From: Acidobacteriota bacterium | Lineage (GTDB): Bacteria > Acidobacteriota > UBA4820 > DSQY01 | Direction of reading: 5' to 3' | NCBI GenBank assembly: GCA_021778515.1 | Contig: JAJYCJ010000024.1 | Span: 1 to 35,677, forward strand | DNA: 35,677 nucleotides | Shown: piece by piece, positions 8,573 to 16,410 of the stretch | Position numbering within the stretch: position 1 is the stretch's first letter | Layout: each line of letters begins with the position of its first letter | Made by a program: the position numbers and the translations under genes | The notes under the pieces: generated by a model | Told to the model about the DNA's origin: nothing | What the model saw: the letters and a program-made list of their open reading frames with translations, nothing else | Databases searched by the model: none

Positions 8573-9175
8573 ATGTCCAAGGCCAGGCTCGGTGATCTTC
8601 TGCTGGAGGCCAATCTCATCGACGAGGTGCAGCTCCGCATCGCCCTGGAGGAACAGAAGCGGAGGGGAACGAAGTTCGGCTCCACCCTCATCGCCCTCAA
8701 TTTCATCGACGAGACGGTGCTCAGCGCCTTTCTCTCCAGGCAGCTCGACATGCCTTGCGTCTCGCTGAGCAACATGGAGATCTCCCCCCGGGTCCTCTCC
8801 AAGGTCGGCCGGGATCTGGCGTGGGAGCAACAGGCCGTCCCCATCCGGCTGGAGAGGGAGAAGCTCTACGTGGCCATGGCGGACCCGCTGGACGTGGAGG
8901 CCATCGAGACCATCGAGCGCGCCTCGGGCTTCAGCGTGGTGCCGATGATCGCCCCCCAATCCAGCATCCGAAGCTGCCTGGCGCGGCACTACCCCGACCC
9001 CGAGCACACCCTTTCCGAGGTCCAGAGCGCGGTGGTGGGAGTCTTTCCCGAGCTGGTCCGCGAACTCAACGAGATGGACGTGTTCGAGCCCCACTTCCAG
9101 AAGATCCTCGAACGCCTCGACCACCTGGAGGAGCGCCTCGACCGCATCGAGGCCCTCCTGCTGAAGGGCCGCTGA
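8573..9175 (+). CDS. Stand-alone MshEN (GspE N-terminal) domain protein with C-terminal coiled coil
   Basis: A 200-residue cytoplasmic protein consisting mainly of the domain found at the N-terminus of type II secretion and type IV pilus ATPases. Two tandem copies of the MshEN pattern are visible: RLGDLLLEANLIDEVQL..AL..Q (about 5-28) and KFGSTLIALNFIDETVLSAFLSRQ (about 34-57). A sub-domain with VPIRLEREKLYVAMADPLDVEAIE follows, then a short C-terminal coiled coil (HLEERLDRIEALLL). In MshE this two-motif domain binds cyclic di-GMP. No ATPase domain follows, so it may be a free cyclic di-GMP-responsive adaptor (inferred). The start was moved from an ATG at 8540 to the ATG at 8573 because GGGGAGGAAG lies directly before it and MSKARLGDLL matches family N-termini. 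Confidence 0.85.
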   Translation: MSKARLGDLLLEANLIDEVQLRIALEEQKRRGTKFGSTLIALNFIDETVLSAFLSRQLDMPCVSLSNMEISPRVLSKVGRDLAWEQQAVPIRLEREKLYVAMADPLDVEAIETIERASGFSVVPMIAPQSSIRSCLARHYPDPEHTLSEVQSAVVGVFPELVRELNEMDVFEPHFQKILERLDHLEERLDRIEALLLKGR

Positions 9176-9211
9176 CGACAGGCGCCCCGGGCCTTCCGCC
9201 CCGACATCGCC

Positions 9212-10009
9212 CTATTTGCCGCAGTGTTTCTGCTCTCCCGCCGGCTTCTGCATGAACTGGCCGTCTTCCAGAACGATCTCGTCCTCGTAGCAGTGGGTCA
9301 GGACGGGCACGTCGGGGACGCTCGTCAGCGAGTCGACCCCGTCGGAGCCCGTGCAGATGAGCACGAAGGACTGGTTGTCCTGGCTCACGCCGTACTGGTA
9401 TTGGTGCCCCCACGGGTCCTTGGGCAGAGCCTTGATGTACTGCGGCACCAAGTCCTTGTCCAGGCTCGAAAGGTCCACGATGCTGTAGTAGCTGTCGGCG
9501 TTGTGGCCCGGAGCCGGGTAGCCCCCGCTGGCGTTCTTGTAGCTCTCCAGGGCGCCCGCCACCGCCTGCATGGTCACCATGGCCTGGGCCTGGCGCGCCC
9601 GATCAGCCGCCTGGCCGAACTTCGGCTTGAGGTAGAAGTAGCCCACCACGGCCGCCAGGATGCAGAAGAACAGCAGGGCCACGAGGCCGACGAGAGACCC
9701 GATCAGCCACCCCCGCTTCTTGCCGGCCTTAGCCGCGGGCTGAGGCGGGCCAGCGGCCACGGGGGCACCGGGCGGCACTGCCTCGGCGGGCGGTGCCGGC
9801 GGCGAGGGCGGCGGAGGCTCCGGCCCATCGGGAGCGACCCTCAAAGGCTCCGGAGGCGGAGCCGGCGGAGCTTGCGCGGGCGGCGGTTCCGACTCCACTT
9901 CGCCGGGCGGCGTCTGCCCGCCCCCAGGCGCGGGCCTGGGCGCACCGCACTGGTTGCAGAATTGGCCCGTCTCCGGATTCTCGGCGCCGCACTCGCAGGT
10001 CCATTCCAT
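9212..10009 (-). CDS. Zinc-ribbon, proline-rich, single-TM protein with pseudopilin-G-like C-terminus
   Basis: The 265-residue product begins with a zinc ribbon (CECG...FCNQCG, cysteines near 5, 7, 18 and 21). A long Pro/Ala/Glu-rich linker (about 28-95) and one transmembrane helix (about 103-126) follow. The outer domain of about 140 residues resembles the C-terminal part of GspG-type major pseudopilins: an ARQAQAMVTMQAVAGALESYKNASGGYP helix, ALPKDPWGHQYQYG, and SFVLICTGSDGV. The prepilin leader and GFTLxE motif are absent, so it should stay anchored rather than be assembled as a pilin. Start: ATG at 10009 with GGGAGG six bases upstream; a TTG at 10024 is less likely. It converges on the MshEN gene, whose product also belongs to the pilus/secretion world. 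Function unknown. Confidence 0.75.
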   Translation of the reverse strand: MEWTCECGAENPETGQFCNQCGAPRPAPGGGQTPPGEVESEPPPAQAPPAPPPEPLRVAPDGPEPPPPSPPAPPAEAVPPGAPVAAGPPQPAAKAGKKRGWLIGSLVGLVALLFFCILAAVVGYFYLKPKFGQAADRARQAQAMVTMQAVAGALESYKNASGGYPAPGHNADSYYSIVDLSSLDKDLVPQYIKALPKDPWGHQYQYGVSQDNQSFVLICTGSDGVDSLTSVPDVPVLTHCYEDEIVLEDGQFMQKPAGEQKHCGK

Positions 10010-10084
10010 GCCAACCTCCCGCAAGGTCCTTGCCCCTGGTTCATGGTCCAGCCTTGATGCCCGGCCAGTCTAACCCATGCCCGC

Positions 10085-10123
10085 GCAAAAGGAAAGGCCG
10101 CGGGGGCTTGCGCTCCCGCGGCC
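10085..10123 (-). terminator. Rho-independent terminator after the TPR gene
   Basis: Arms GGCCGCGGG (10096-10104) and CCCGCGGCC (10115-10123) form a strong GC stem. On the minus strand it is followed by a T-rich tail (10085-10095, TTTCCTTTTG). It sits 25 bases after the stop of the TPR gene. Confidence 0.8.
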
Positions 10124-10148
10124 GTTGGGTCTGATTCGGAGGGGCGCG

Positions 10149-11126
10149 CTACTTCTTGCCCTTGATCTCCTTCAGGAGCTTGGCCACTTCCTTTTTCTTG
10201 GCCTCGTCCTGCGAGACCTTCATGTAGTTTTCGAGGATCGGCGTGGCCTTCGCGTAGTCCTTGAGCTCCAGGTAGCACTGGGCCTTCCCGAGCAGGGCGC
10301 GCTCCTCGTTGGGCCGCAGGGCCAGGATCTGGTCGTAGGTGGCCACGGCATCGTCGTACTTCTTCAGCTTCATCTGGCTGACGGCGATGTTGTGAAGGAC
10401 CGCGGGCTTGTAGAGGTCGCTCTTGGTCACCTTCACGTAGTCCTGCAGGATGGGGATCGCCTTGTCGTACTTCTCCTGCTTCAGATACAGCTGGGCCAGG
10501 GCGAGCTTGGGGGTGTCCTCGTCCGGCTTGGCGGCCACGGCCTTCTGGAGATAGGGCTCGGCCTTGTCCAGCTCGCCCTTCTGGAGGAGCATGACGCCCA
10601 CGTCGCACGCCACGTCCTTGAAGCCGGGGTTGGTGGAAACGAGCTGGTCATACTGCTGCATGGCCTCCGGCATCTTGCCCATCTTCTCGTACAGGTGGCC
10701 CAGGTTATAGCGGACCTCATCCTGCGTGGGATTGATGGCCAGGATCTTCTGGTAGGTATCGACGACCTTGTCCTCCTGGTTCATCTCGTGGTAGCAGGTG
10801 GCCTCATACTCCAGGGCCTTGATGCCGAAAGGATTCAGCTCGGCCGCCTTCTCGAACGCGGCGAGGGCGTCCGGGTACTGCTTGAGACTGAAGTGCGCCA
10901 CACCCAGATCGATGTAGAGCCCCTCGGTGACCTGCTTGGCCGCGATGAACTTATTGGCCAAATCGATGGCCTTCTGGTATTCACCCTTCGCGATCAGGTC
11001 CTCGATCTTCACGCTCTCCTTGCTCTGCTTCTCTTTCTCTTTGTCGCTTTTGCCCGTCTGGGCCCAACAGAGTGATGCGGAGAGGGCGAGAGCAACCACC
11101 AGAAAAACCGAAAGAAAACGACGCAT
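10149..11126 (-). CDS. Exported tetratricopeptide-repeat protein
   Basis: A 325-residue protein with a signal peptide (MRRFLSVFLVVALALSASLCWAQ, cleavage after WA near residue 22), then a short Lys/Glu-rich stretch and about eight TPR units from residue 40 to the end. Examples include YIDLGVAHFSLKQYPDALAA, VRYNLGHLYEKMGKMPEAMQ and ALLGKAQCYLELKDYAKATP, each with the W/L-G-Y-A-F-A-P spacing typical of the repeat. TPRs build right-handed superhelices for protein binding; this one would act in the periplasm. The TTG/ATG starts upstream are poorer: the ATG at 11126 has GAGGAGG seven bases before it. It has its own promoter (11166-11195) and terminator, so it is probably monocistronic. The partner is unknown. 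Confidence 0.85.
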   Translation of the reverse strand: MRRFLSVFLVVALALSASLCWAQTGKSDKEKEKQSKESVKIEDLIAKGEYQKAIDLANKFIAAKQVTEGLYIDLGVAHFSLKQYPDALAAFEKAAELNPFGIKALEYEATCYHEMNQEDKVVDTYQKILAINPTQDEVRYNLGHLYEKMGKMPEAMQQYDQLVSTNPGFKDVACDVGVMLLQKGELDKAEPYLQKAVAAKPDEDTPKLALAQLYLKQEKYDKAIPILQDYVKVTKSDLYKPAVLHNIAVSQMKLKKYDDAVATYDQILALRPNEERALLGKAQCYLELKDYAKATPILENYMKVSQDEAKKKEVAKLLKEIKGKK

Positions 11127-11165
11127 ACACATTCCTCCTCTTTGCCCCCCTGGGCACAAGAGCCT

Positions 11166-11195
11166 AAAGTACACCCCCTTTCGACGCGCTGTCAA
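11166..11195 (-). promoter_or_regulatory. Putative sigma70-type promoter for the TPR gene
   Basis: On the minus strand a perfect TTGACA -35 (11190-11195) is followed after 18 bases by TACTTT (11166-11171). The gene's ribosome site GAGGAGG and ATG lie about 40 bases downstream. Confidence 0.55.
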
Positions 11196-11295
11196 ATCCA
11201 GGCCCAGTGGACCTTAGCCGTCTCCACTCGTCCCCCGGGCAAGACCGCGGCCCGCCCGCGGCCTCGAAGGCGGACTGATCGTGAATGGGCTGGAA

Positions 11296-11325
11296 TTATC
11301 CTGGCCGGAGGTGTTGCGATATACT
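11296..11325 (+). promoter_or_regulatory. Putative promoter for the Hpt/receiver protein
   Basis: A TATACT -10 box lies at 11320-11325, 24 bases before the ATG at 11350. A weak -35 (TTATCC, 11296-11301) precedes it by 18 bases. Confidence 0.4.
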
Positions 11326-11349
11326 GATCGCGTTTTGAAGGGGAAGCGC

Positions 11350-12993
11350 ATGGCGACGGACACCACCCGCAGAGAGGAGCTCTGGCGTCGCTATATCGAG
11401 GAGAGCCGTGCCAGGCTCGACGACGCCGAGAACTGGATCGCAGAGCTGAGGACCCGGCACGAGGACCCGGCCCCGCTGGAAAAGCTCCACGTGGTCTTTC
11501 ATGATTTCGCGGGATCGGGTGCCCTGTATGCCGCCCCCCGCGTCAGCTCCCTCGGGGGCGACGGCGAGTACATGTGCTACAGCATCTCCATGGCCGGGCG
11601 GTCGCCTTCCGAGGCTGAGCTCGAGGAGCTTTCCGGCCTGGTGCGGCGGCTCCGGATCGAGTTCCAAGACCTGATCACGCGGACCGCGGGTTTCTCCCCG
11701 CAGGTGCTTCGCAGCCGCGTAACCCCGCTGATGCTCGCGGTGGCTCCGCCCTTCGAAGGCGAGGAGGCCTTCCAGGCCTACTTCGCCAAGAGGGGCGTGA
11801 AGCTGGAGCGCACCCACTCCCTGGAGGAGGCCAGGCAGAGACTGAGGACCGAGCTCCCCGACATGGCGCTCGTGGCGGGCCGCCTCCCCGATGGCAGCGG
11901 CTACGAGTTCGTGGGCGACCTGCGCGTGGCGGAGGGGGGTCGGACCATACCGGTTCTTCTGCTGGGCGACCAGGCGGGATTCACGGACAAGGTGGAGGCG
12001 ATCCGCTCCGGCGTGGACGCCTTCGTTCCCAGTCCTCCCGAGGCTCCCGAGGTCTACCGGAAGGTCAAGAGCCTGCTCGGGCGCAGGCGAGTGGCCCAGT
12101 CGCGGGTCCTCGTGGTGGAGGACGACCCCGCCCAGGCCCGCCTCATCGAGCAGTGTCTGCAAAGCGCCGGCTATTCGGTGCACGTCCTGGCGGATCCCAA
12201 ACAGTTCGACCGGGTGCTGCGCACCGCGCACCCCCACCTGATCCTCATGGACGTGCTCCTCCCCAGCGTCAGCGGCTACGACCTGGTGCGGTATCTCCGG
12301 CAGGAGGAGGGCTTCTCCGTGGTGCCCGTGATCTTCCTGACAACGGAGGGCCAACGAAAGGCGCAGATCCTCGGCTCCGAGGCGGGCGGCGACGACTACC
12401 TGGTGAAACCCGTCTCCCCGGAGGATCTCCTGGTCGCGATTCGATCGCGGCTGATCCGCTATCGAAGCCTGCAGGAGATGATGGAGCGGGACGAGCTCAC
12501 GGCGCTCCTCGCGCCCGGGCCGTTCCTCCAGCAGGCGAGGCTCTGCCTCAACCGGTACGCGAGGCGGCAGGTACCCTACGCCCTGGTGCTGATGCAGGTG
12601 GACGGCATGGTCGGGCACGTGGCGAGCTTCGGCCCCTCCGCGCGGGACCACCTGCTGCAGACCCTCTCCCGCTTCCTTCAGCAAAGGCTGCGGCAGACCG
12701 ACATCCTGGGGCGCCACGGCGCCGAGGTGGTGGGCGCCGTGCTCGAGCACCTCTCGGACGATGACGCCGTGCGGCTCATGCGACGGATCCAGAAGGAGTT
12801 CGAGGCCAGGGAGATGCCGCTGGGGCTGGGGCATGCGGTGCGGACCTCGTTCTGCGCGGGCATCGCCATGGTGGCGCCCAGCTACAAGACCCTGAAGGAC
12901 TGGCTGGGCGCGGCCACGGACGCGCTCACCCAGGCCAGGAGCTACGGCCCCGGCCGGACCTTCGTGGCCGGCCGCTCCATCCCCGAGGAATAG
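11350..12993 (+). CDS. Hpt - pseudoreceiver - receiver - degenerate GGDEF signalling protein
   Basis: A 547-residue cytoplasmic protein with four signalling modules. Residues about 8-110 look like a histidine phosphotransfer domain (LHVVFHDFAGSGALY, candidate phospho-His H51). About 120-235 is a receiver fold lacking the phosphoacceptor (the LDLxLPDGSG position reads AGRLPDGSG). About 250-370 is a complete receiver: E257, D258, D259, D301, T332 and K353. The rest matches a GGDEF domain by length and secondary pattern, but its signature is R-H456-G-A-E-V460, so diguanylate cyclase activity is unlikely. The start is the ATG at 11350, preceded by GAAGGGGAAG; the frame is open further upstream from 11281. 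Possible role: phosphorelay hub or PleD-like scaffold without catalysis (inferred). No cognate kinase is adjacent. Confidence 0.8.
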   Translation: MATDTTRREELWRRYIEESRARLDDAENWIAELRTRHEDPAPLEKLHVVFHDFAGSGALYAAPRVSSLGGDGEYMCYSISMAGRSPSEAELEELSGLVRRLRIEFQDLITRTAGFSPQVLRSRVTPLMLAVAPPFEGEEAFQAYFAKRGVKLERTHSLEEARQRLRTELPDMALVAGRLPDGSGYEFVGDLRVAEGGRTIPVLLLGDQAGFTDKVEAIRSGVDAFVPSPPEAPEVYRKVKSLLGRRRVAQSRVLVVEDDPAQARLIEQCLQSAGYSVHVLADPKQFDRVLRTAHPHLILMDVLLPSVSGYDLVRYLRQEEGFSVVPVIFLTTEGQRKAQILGSEAGGDDYLVKPVSPEDLLVAIRSRLIRYRSLQEMMERDELTALLAPGPFLQQARLCLNRYARRQVPYALVLMQVDGMVGHVASFGPSARDHLLQTLSRFLQQRLRQTDILGRHGAEVVGAVLEHLSDDDAVRLMRRIQKEFEAREMPLGLGHAVRTSFCAGIAMVAPSYKTLKDWLGAATDALTQARSYGPGRTFVAGRSIPEE

Positions 12994-13143
12994 ACTCGGA
13001 GAACGGGCGCGGAGGGAGGACGGGGTTGCGGTTGGCGGCCCCCCCGCGCCGGAGCCTCTGCGTTTCCGTCGCGGTTCACGGTTTCCAATTCACGGCTTCA
13101 GGCTGCCCGGCCTGCTCCGCGCAGTCCCCCCTCGGCGGAGAAT

Positions 13144-13165
13144 GCCTCTTCCCGGCCGCAGAGGC
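13144..13165 (-). terminator. Possible terminator after holA
   Basis: Perfect six-base arms GCCTCT (13144-13149) and AGAGGC (13160-13165) lie just after the holA stop on the minus strand, followed by ATTCTCC. The ten-base loop and weak T-run make this tentative. The remaining bases 12994-13143 hold a degenerate TTCACGG-repeat spacer and no gene. Confidence 0.35.
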
Positions 13166-13168
13166 GTG

Positions 13169-14161
13169 TCAGATCAGGTGGAGCAGGTGGCGCTCCAGGA
13201 TGGACCAGGGCTCCCCCGGCTCTCCCTTGAGGGCCAGGTCCAGCTCGTAGAGGGCCCCGAGGGCCGAGCGGACGCGGGCCTCTGGCCAGCGCGGGGCGAC
13301 CTTCAGGAGCTTCTGCAGGGGCAGGGGGTGCCCCTGGCCCACGTCCCTGGGCGACAGGTCCGAGGCGCGCCTGCCGCGGGCGAGTTGGCCGTGGAGCAGG
13401 AGGAGGCTCCGCATCTGCTTGCCGAGCATGCCGGCAAAGGCGAGCGGCGCCGCGGCAGAATCGCGGCGGATGCCCTCCAGCAGGGACACGAACCGGTCCC
13501 GCCGCCCCTCCAGAAAGGCGTCCTGCAGGTCCCATTGGCGGGGCGTGCCCCCGGCGCCCAGGAGGCGGTCCAGATCCTCCGCCTCCACGGAACGCTCGTC
13601 GATCCGGTAGAGGAAGAGCAGGTCGAGGGCCGAGGCCAGGAGGCCGAGGTCTCCGGAGGCCCACTCCTCCAAAGCCCTCACCGCCTCAGGAGCAACTCGG
13701 TAGCCCTCGGCCCTGGCCCGGTCCTGGATGAAGGATCGGGCCCCCTTCGGGTTCAGGTCCCTCCACTCCACGGAAGAGAGGAGGGCCGCCCAAGCCGCCG
13801 GCGGCTTCCTGAAATCCATCTCCCCCTCGTACTCGACGAGCAGGGCCGTGGTGGCCACGGGATGCTCCAGGTAGCCGGCGAGGTCCGCGAGCAGTTCGGG
13901 GGCGGCCGCCTCGGCGTGGCGGAGGCGCACCACCTGGCGCTCCTGCCACATGGGCACGGAACGGAGTTCCGCCATGAGCGCCGACGGGGCGAGCCCGGCG
14001 GCGTCCAGCAGCGCGGCGCCCTCCGCCCCGCCCCACTGGGCGGACCACTGTACGGAGGCGGCCCCGATGAACCGCCCGTCGCGGGCCAGCAGGAGCAGGT
14101 TCTGCGGCCAGGTTCGCGACGGCCTTCCCGTGACGCTTTGCGGTGTGCGTTTGTCCATCAT
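13169..14161 (-). CDS. holA: DNA polymerase III, delta subunit
   Basis: A 330-residue protein of the clamp-loader delta family, which opens the beta clamp during replication. It shows the family layout: an N-terminal AAA-like region with LLLLARDGRFIGAA and a MWQERQVVRLRHAE strand/helix (the RNSxF-like clamp contact is not exact). Then comes LVEYEGEMDFRK (family LVLxxxxxDxRxK), a lid region with AVRALEEWASGDLGLLASALDLLFLY (family LxxxxxGDLxxLxxEleKL), and the all-helical collar (AFLEGRRDRFVSLLEGIRRDSAAAPLAFAGMLGKQMRSLL). The N-terminus is short compared with E. coli HolA and the Walker A loop is absent, as is usual for delta. It starts one base after the permease gene stop, so translation is probably coupled to the ABC transporter operon, an arrangement without obvious functional logic. 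Confidence 0.85.
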   Translation of the reverse strand: MMDKRTPQSVTGRPSRTWPQNLLLLARDGRFIGAASVQWSAQWGGAEGAALLDAAGLAPSALMAELRSVPMWQERQVVRLRHAEAAAPELLADLAGYLEHPVATTALLVEYEGEMDFRKPPAAWAALLSSVEWRDLNPKGARSFIQDRARAEGYRVAPEAVRALEEWASGDLGLLASALDLLFLYRIDERSVEAEDLDRLLGAGGTPRQWDLQDAFLEGRRDRFVSLLEGIRRDSAAAPLAFAGMLGKQMRSLLLLHGQLARGRRASDLSPRDVGQGHPLPLQKLLKVAPRWPEARVRSALGALYELDLALKGEPGEPWSILERHLLHLI

Positions 14162-14162
14162 T

Positions 14163-15278
14163 TCAGCCCGCCGAATGGGGATCCAGGGCCTCCCGCAGGC
14201 CCTCTCCCACCAGATTGTACGACAGCACCGAGAGGAAGATGGCGGCCCCCGGGAAGAGGCCGAGCCACCAAGCGGACCAGTAGCGCGTCACGAGGCTGAG
14301 GATGTTTCCCCAGGAGGGCTCCGGGGGCTGGACCCCCACGCCCAGGAAGGAGACCGCCGACTCCAGGAGGATGCTCCCCGCTACGGCGAAGGTGGCGTTC
14401 ACCAGCAGCGGGGTGAGGGCATTGGGCAGGAGGTGGCGGAAGGCCACGCGCACCGGGCCGGCACCCGCTGCCAGCGCCGATGCGGCCATGTCCGAATCCT
14501 TCAGCCGCATGAATTCCGCCCTGGTATAGCGCGCCAGGCCGGGCCAGCTCGTGAGGCCGATCACCAGCATCACGGTCCAGGCGTTGAGGTAGCGGGGGTC
14601 CATCACCGCCACCACGGCCAGGAGGAGGAAGAAGGTCGGGAAGCACATCATCACCTCGATGAGGCGCGAGACCACCACCATGTCCACCCATCCTCCCGCG
14701 TAGCCGCCCAAGGCCCCGACGGCCACCCCGATGAGAAGGGCCACGCCCACGGCGAGAAAGCCCACGAGGAGGGAGACCCGGGCGCCGTACAGCATCCGGG
14801 CGCAGACGTCCCGTCCGCCGTCGTCGCACCCGAAGGGATGCCGCAATCTCAGCGAGGGCCCCAGATTGACGTCTCTCAGGCGCGTCTGGTAGGGCGAATA
14901 GGGCACGGGCGGAAGCAGGAAGAAGCCCACCCGAGGATCTGGCTTCGCCGGGAGGTCCAAGAGCCAGTCGGGGTCCGCCGCCAGCCTCAGGTCCACCGCA
15001 TCCATCGGGAGCAGGTGGTTGAGCGGCGGAAGCTCCCGGAAGGCAGGGAAGCTCCAGCGGCCTTCGTACCGGATGAGGAGCGGCTTGTTGTTGGCGATGA
15101 GCGGGGCGAAGTAGGCGGCGACGAGAAGGAATCCCACGAAACCGAGACCGGCCATCGCGCCCTTGGAGCGCCTGAACCGGGCCCAAAGTGTGCCGGCGGA
15201 ATCTCCGCGAGGTCCTGGACGCGCCACGGTCCGGGTCTCCGGCCCGGTCTTCACCACGCCCCGATCGCGCCCGCTCAC
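14163..15278 (-). CDS. Peptide/oligopeptide ABC transporter permease (DppC/OppC/YejE type)
   Basis: A 371-residue inner-membrane permease. The first transmembrane helix is at about 42-60. A long extracytoplasmic insertion (about 62-170, IANNKPLL...HPFGCDDGGRDVCARM) follows, then five more helices. The ABC-ATPase-contacting EAA loop reads ALAAGAGPVRVAFRHLLPNALTPL. The insertion and the HPFGCDDGGRDV motif resemble the YejE/OppC subgroup, whose proteins are longer than DppC. The longest frame would start at 15434 and overlap the preceding gene heavily. I chose the GTG at 15278, which overlaps the upstream permease stop as GTGA and has GAGG eight bases upstream. It works with the neighbouring DppB-type permease and binding protein. 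No ATPase gene lies in the window. Confidence 0.88.
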   Translation of the reverse strand: MSGRDRGVVKTGPETRTVARPGPRGDSAGTLWARFRRSKGAMAGLGFVGFLLVAAYFAPLIANNKPLLIRYEGRWSFPAFRELPPLNHLLPMDAVDLRLAADPDWLLDLPAKPDPRVGFFLLPPVPYSPYQTRLRDVNLGPSLRLRHPFGCDDGGRDVCARMLYGARVSLLVGFLAVGVALLIGVAVGALGGYAGGWVDMVVVSRLIEVMMCFPTFFLLLAVVAVMDPRYLNAWTVMLVIGLTSWPGLARYTRAEFMRLKDSDMAASALAAGAGPVRVAFRHLLPNALTPLLVNATFAVAGSILLESAVSFLGVGVQPPEPSWGNILSLVTRYWSAWWLGLFPGAAIFLSVLSYNLVGEGLREALDPHSAG

Positions 15279-16336
15279 GTCAGCCTCACCCGCGGATCGG
15301 CCGCCGCGCAGGCCAGGTCCGCGGCCAGCGTGCTCAGCAGGACGGCCACGGCGCCCACCACCGACTCCGCCAGGATGACGGGATAGTCTCGGGCGTAGAT
15401 GGCCTGCACGAAGAGCCGCCCCAGACCCGGCCACGCGAAGATCTCCTCGATGATCACGCTGCCCGAGACCAGCGAAGGCAACAGGAGACCGGACAGCGTC
15501 AGCAGGGGAATGAGGGCGTTCCGAATGGCGTGGCGCCCGAGGACCGCCCGCTCCGTGAGGCCCTTAGCCCTGGCCGTGCGCACGTAGTCCTGGTTCAGGG
15601 CATCCAGGACGGTGCCCCGTGTGAACCGGGCCACGAAGGCCAGCCCGCCGTAGGCCAGGCAGAGCGCCGGCAGTGCGGCGTGCCGCAGAAAGTCCCAGGC
15701 CTGGGCCAGCGGCCCCATGGCCCCGGACCCGTCCGAGTGCATGCCGATGAAGGGCAACAGGCGCCAGTGGACACCCACGAGGACGATCAGCAGCACCGCC
15801 ACCCAGAAGTTGGGCAGGGAGTAGAGGCCGTAGAGGAGGACCGAACTGATGCGGTCGAAGGCGCTTCCGCGCCGGGCGGCGGCCCACAGGCCCACCGGAA
15901 ACGCCACGGCCACCATCAGCAGGAGGGCCAGGAGGTTGAGCTGGACGGTGGCCCCGAAGGGGCTCTGTGCGAGCCTGCGGAGAAAAGTCGAGGCCGCCGC
16001 GGCGGGGGGCAGCCCCGCGGAGAAGGCCCGCTCCGCTCCCCCGAACAGCACGTCCGAAACGGGCCGCCTCTGCGAGAAGGACTCCCCGAGGGAACCCGAC
16101 GCGAGGGTCCTCAGCCACCGCCAGTACTGGACCGGCCAGGGCCTGTCCAGGCCGTATCGGTGGAGCATGGCCTGGTAGTCCTCCGGGTTCATCTGGCGGC
16201 TGGGGCCCTCGCCGGGAACCTGAAGGACGGAGAAGGGGTTCCCGGGGGCGAGCTTGACCACGGCGAAGACCACCACCGTGATGAGCAAGAGCGTCGGGAC
16301 CATCAGCAACAGGCGCCGGACGGTGTAGGCCAGCAT
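15275..16336 (-). CDS. Peptide/nickel ABC transporter permease (DppB/OppB type)
   Basis: A 353-residue inner-membrane protein with the DppB signature opening (MLAYTVRRLLLMVPTLLLIT) and six hydrophobic segments. The EAA loop is YVRTARAKGLTERAVLGRHAIRNALIPLL, and the family ending is IIEEIFAWPGLGRLFVQAIYARDYPVI. A hydrophilic insertion between helices one and two (about 33-125, including GSLGESFSQRRPVSDVLF) is longer than usual. It pairs with the DppC-type permease, whose start overlaps this stop. The gene lies 74 bases after the binding-protein gene. Substrate: peptides most likely, but nickel or sugars are possible in this superfamily. Confidence 0.9.
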   Translation of the reverse strand: MLAYTVRRLLLMVPTLLLITVVVFAVVKLAPGNPFSVLQVPGEGPSRQMNPEDYQAMLHRYGLDRPWPVQYWRWLRTLASGSLGESFSQRRPVSDVLFGGAERAFSAGLPPAAAASTFLRRLAQSPFGATVQLNLLALLLMVAVAFPVGLWAAARRGSAFDRISSVLLYGLYSLPNFWVAVLLIVLVGVHWRLLPFIGMHSDGSGAMGPLAQAWDFLRHAALPALCLAYGGLAFVARFTRGTVLDALNQDYVRTARAKGLTERAVLGRHAIRNALIPLLTLSGLLLPSLVSGSVIIEEIFAWPGLGRLFVQAIYARDYPVILAESVVGAVAVLLSTLAADLACAAADPRVRLT

Positions 16337-16410
16337 GCCTCAGCCCGCCGGGCTTTGCCCGTGACGATGCCGCCCCCGGGCGGGCGGGCGCCGACGCCGC
16401 GCCCTGCCGG

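Noticed and set aside
15279-15434. N-terminal extension of the DppC-type permease
   Set aside because: It lies inside the neighbouring permease gene, is Arg/Gly-rich, and a GTG overlapping that gene's stop gives a normal permease length.
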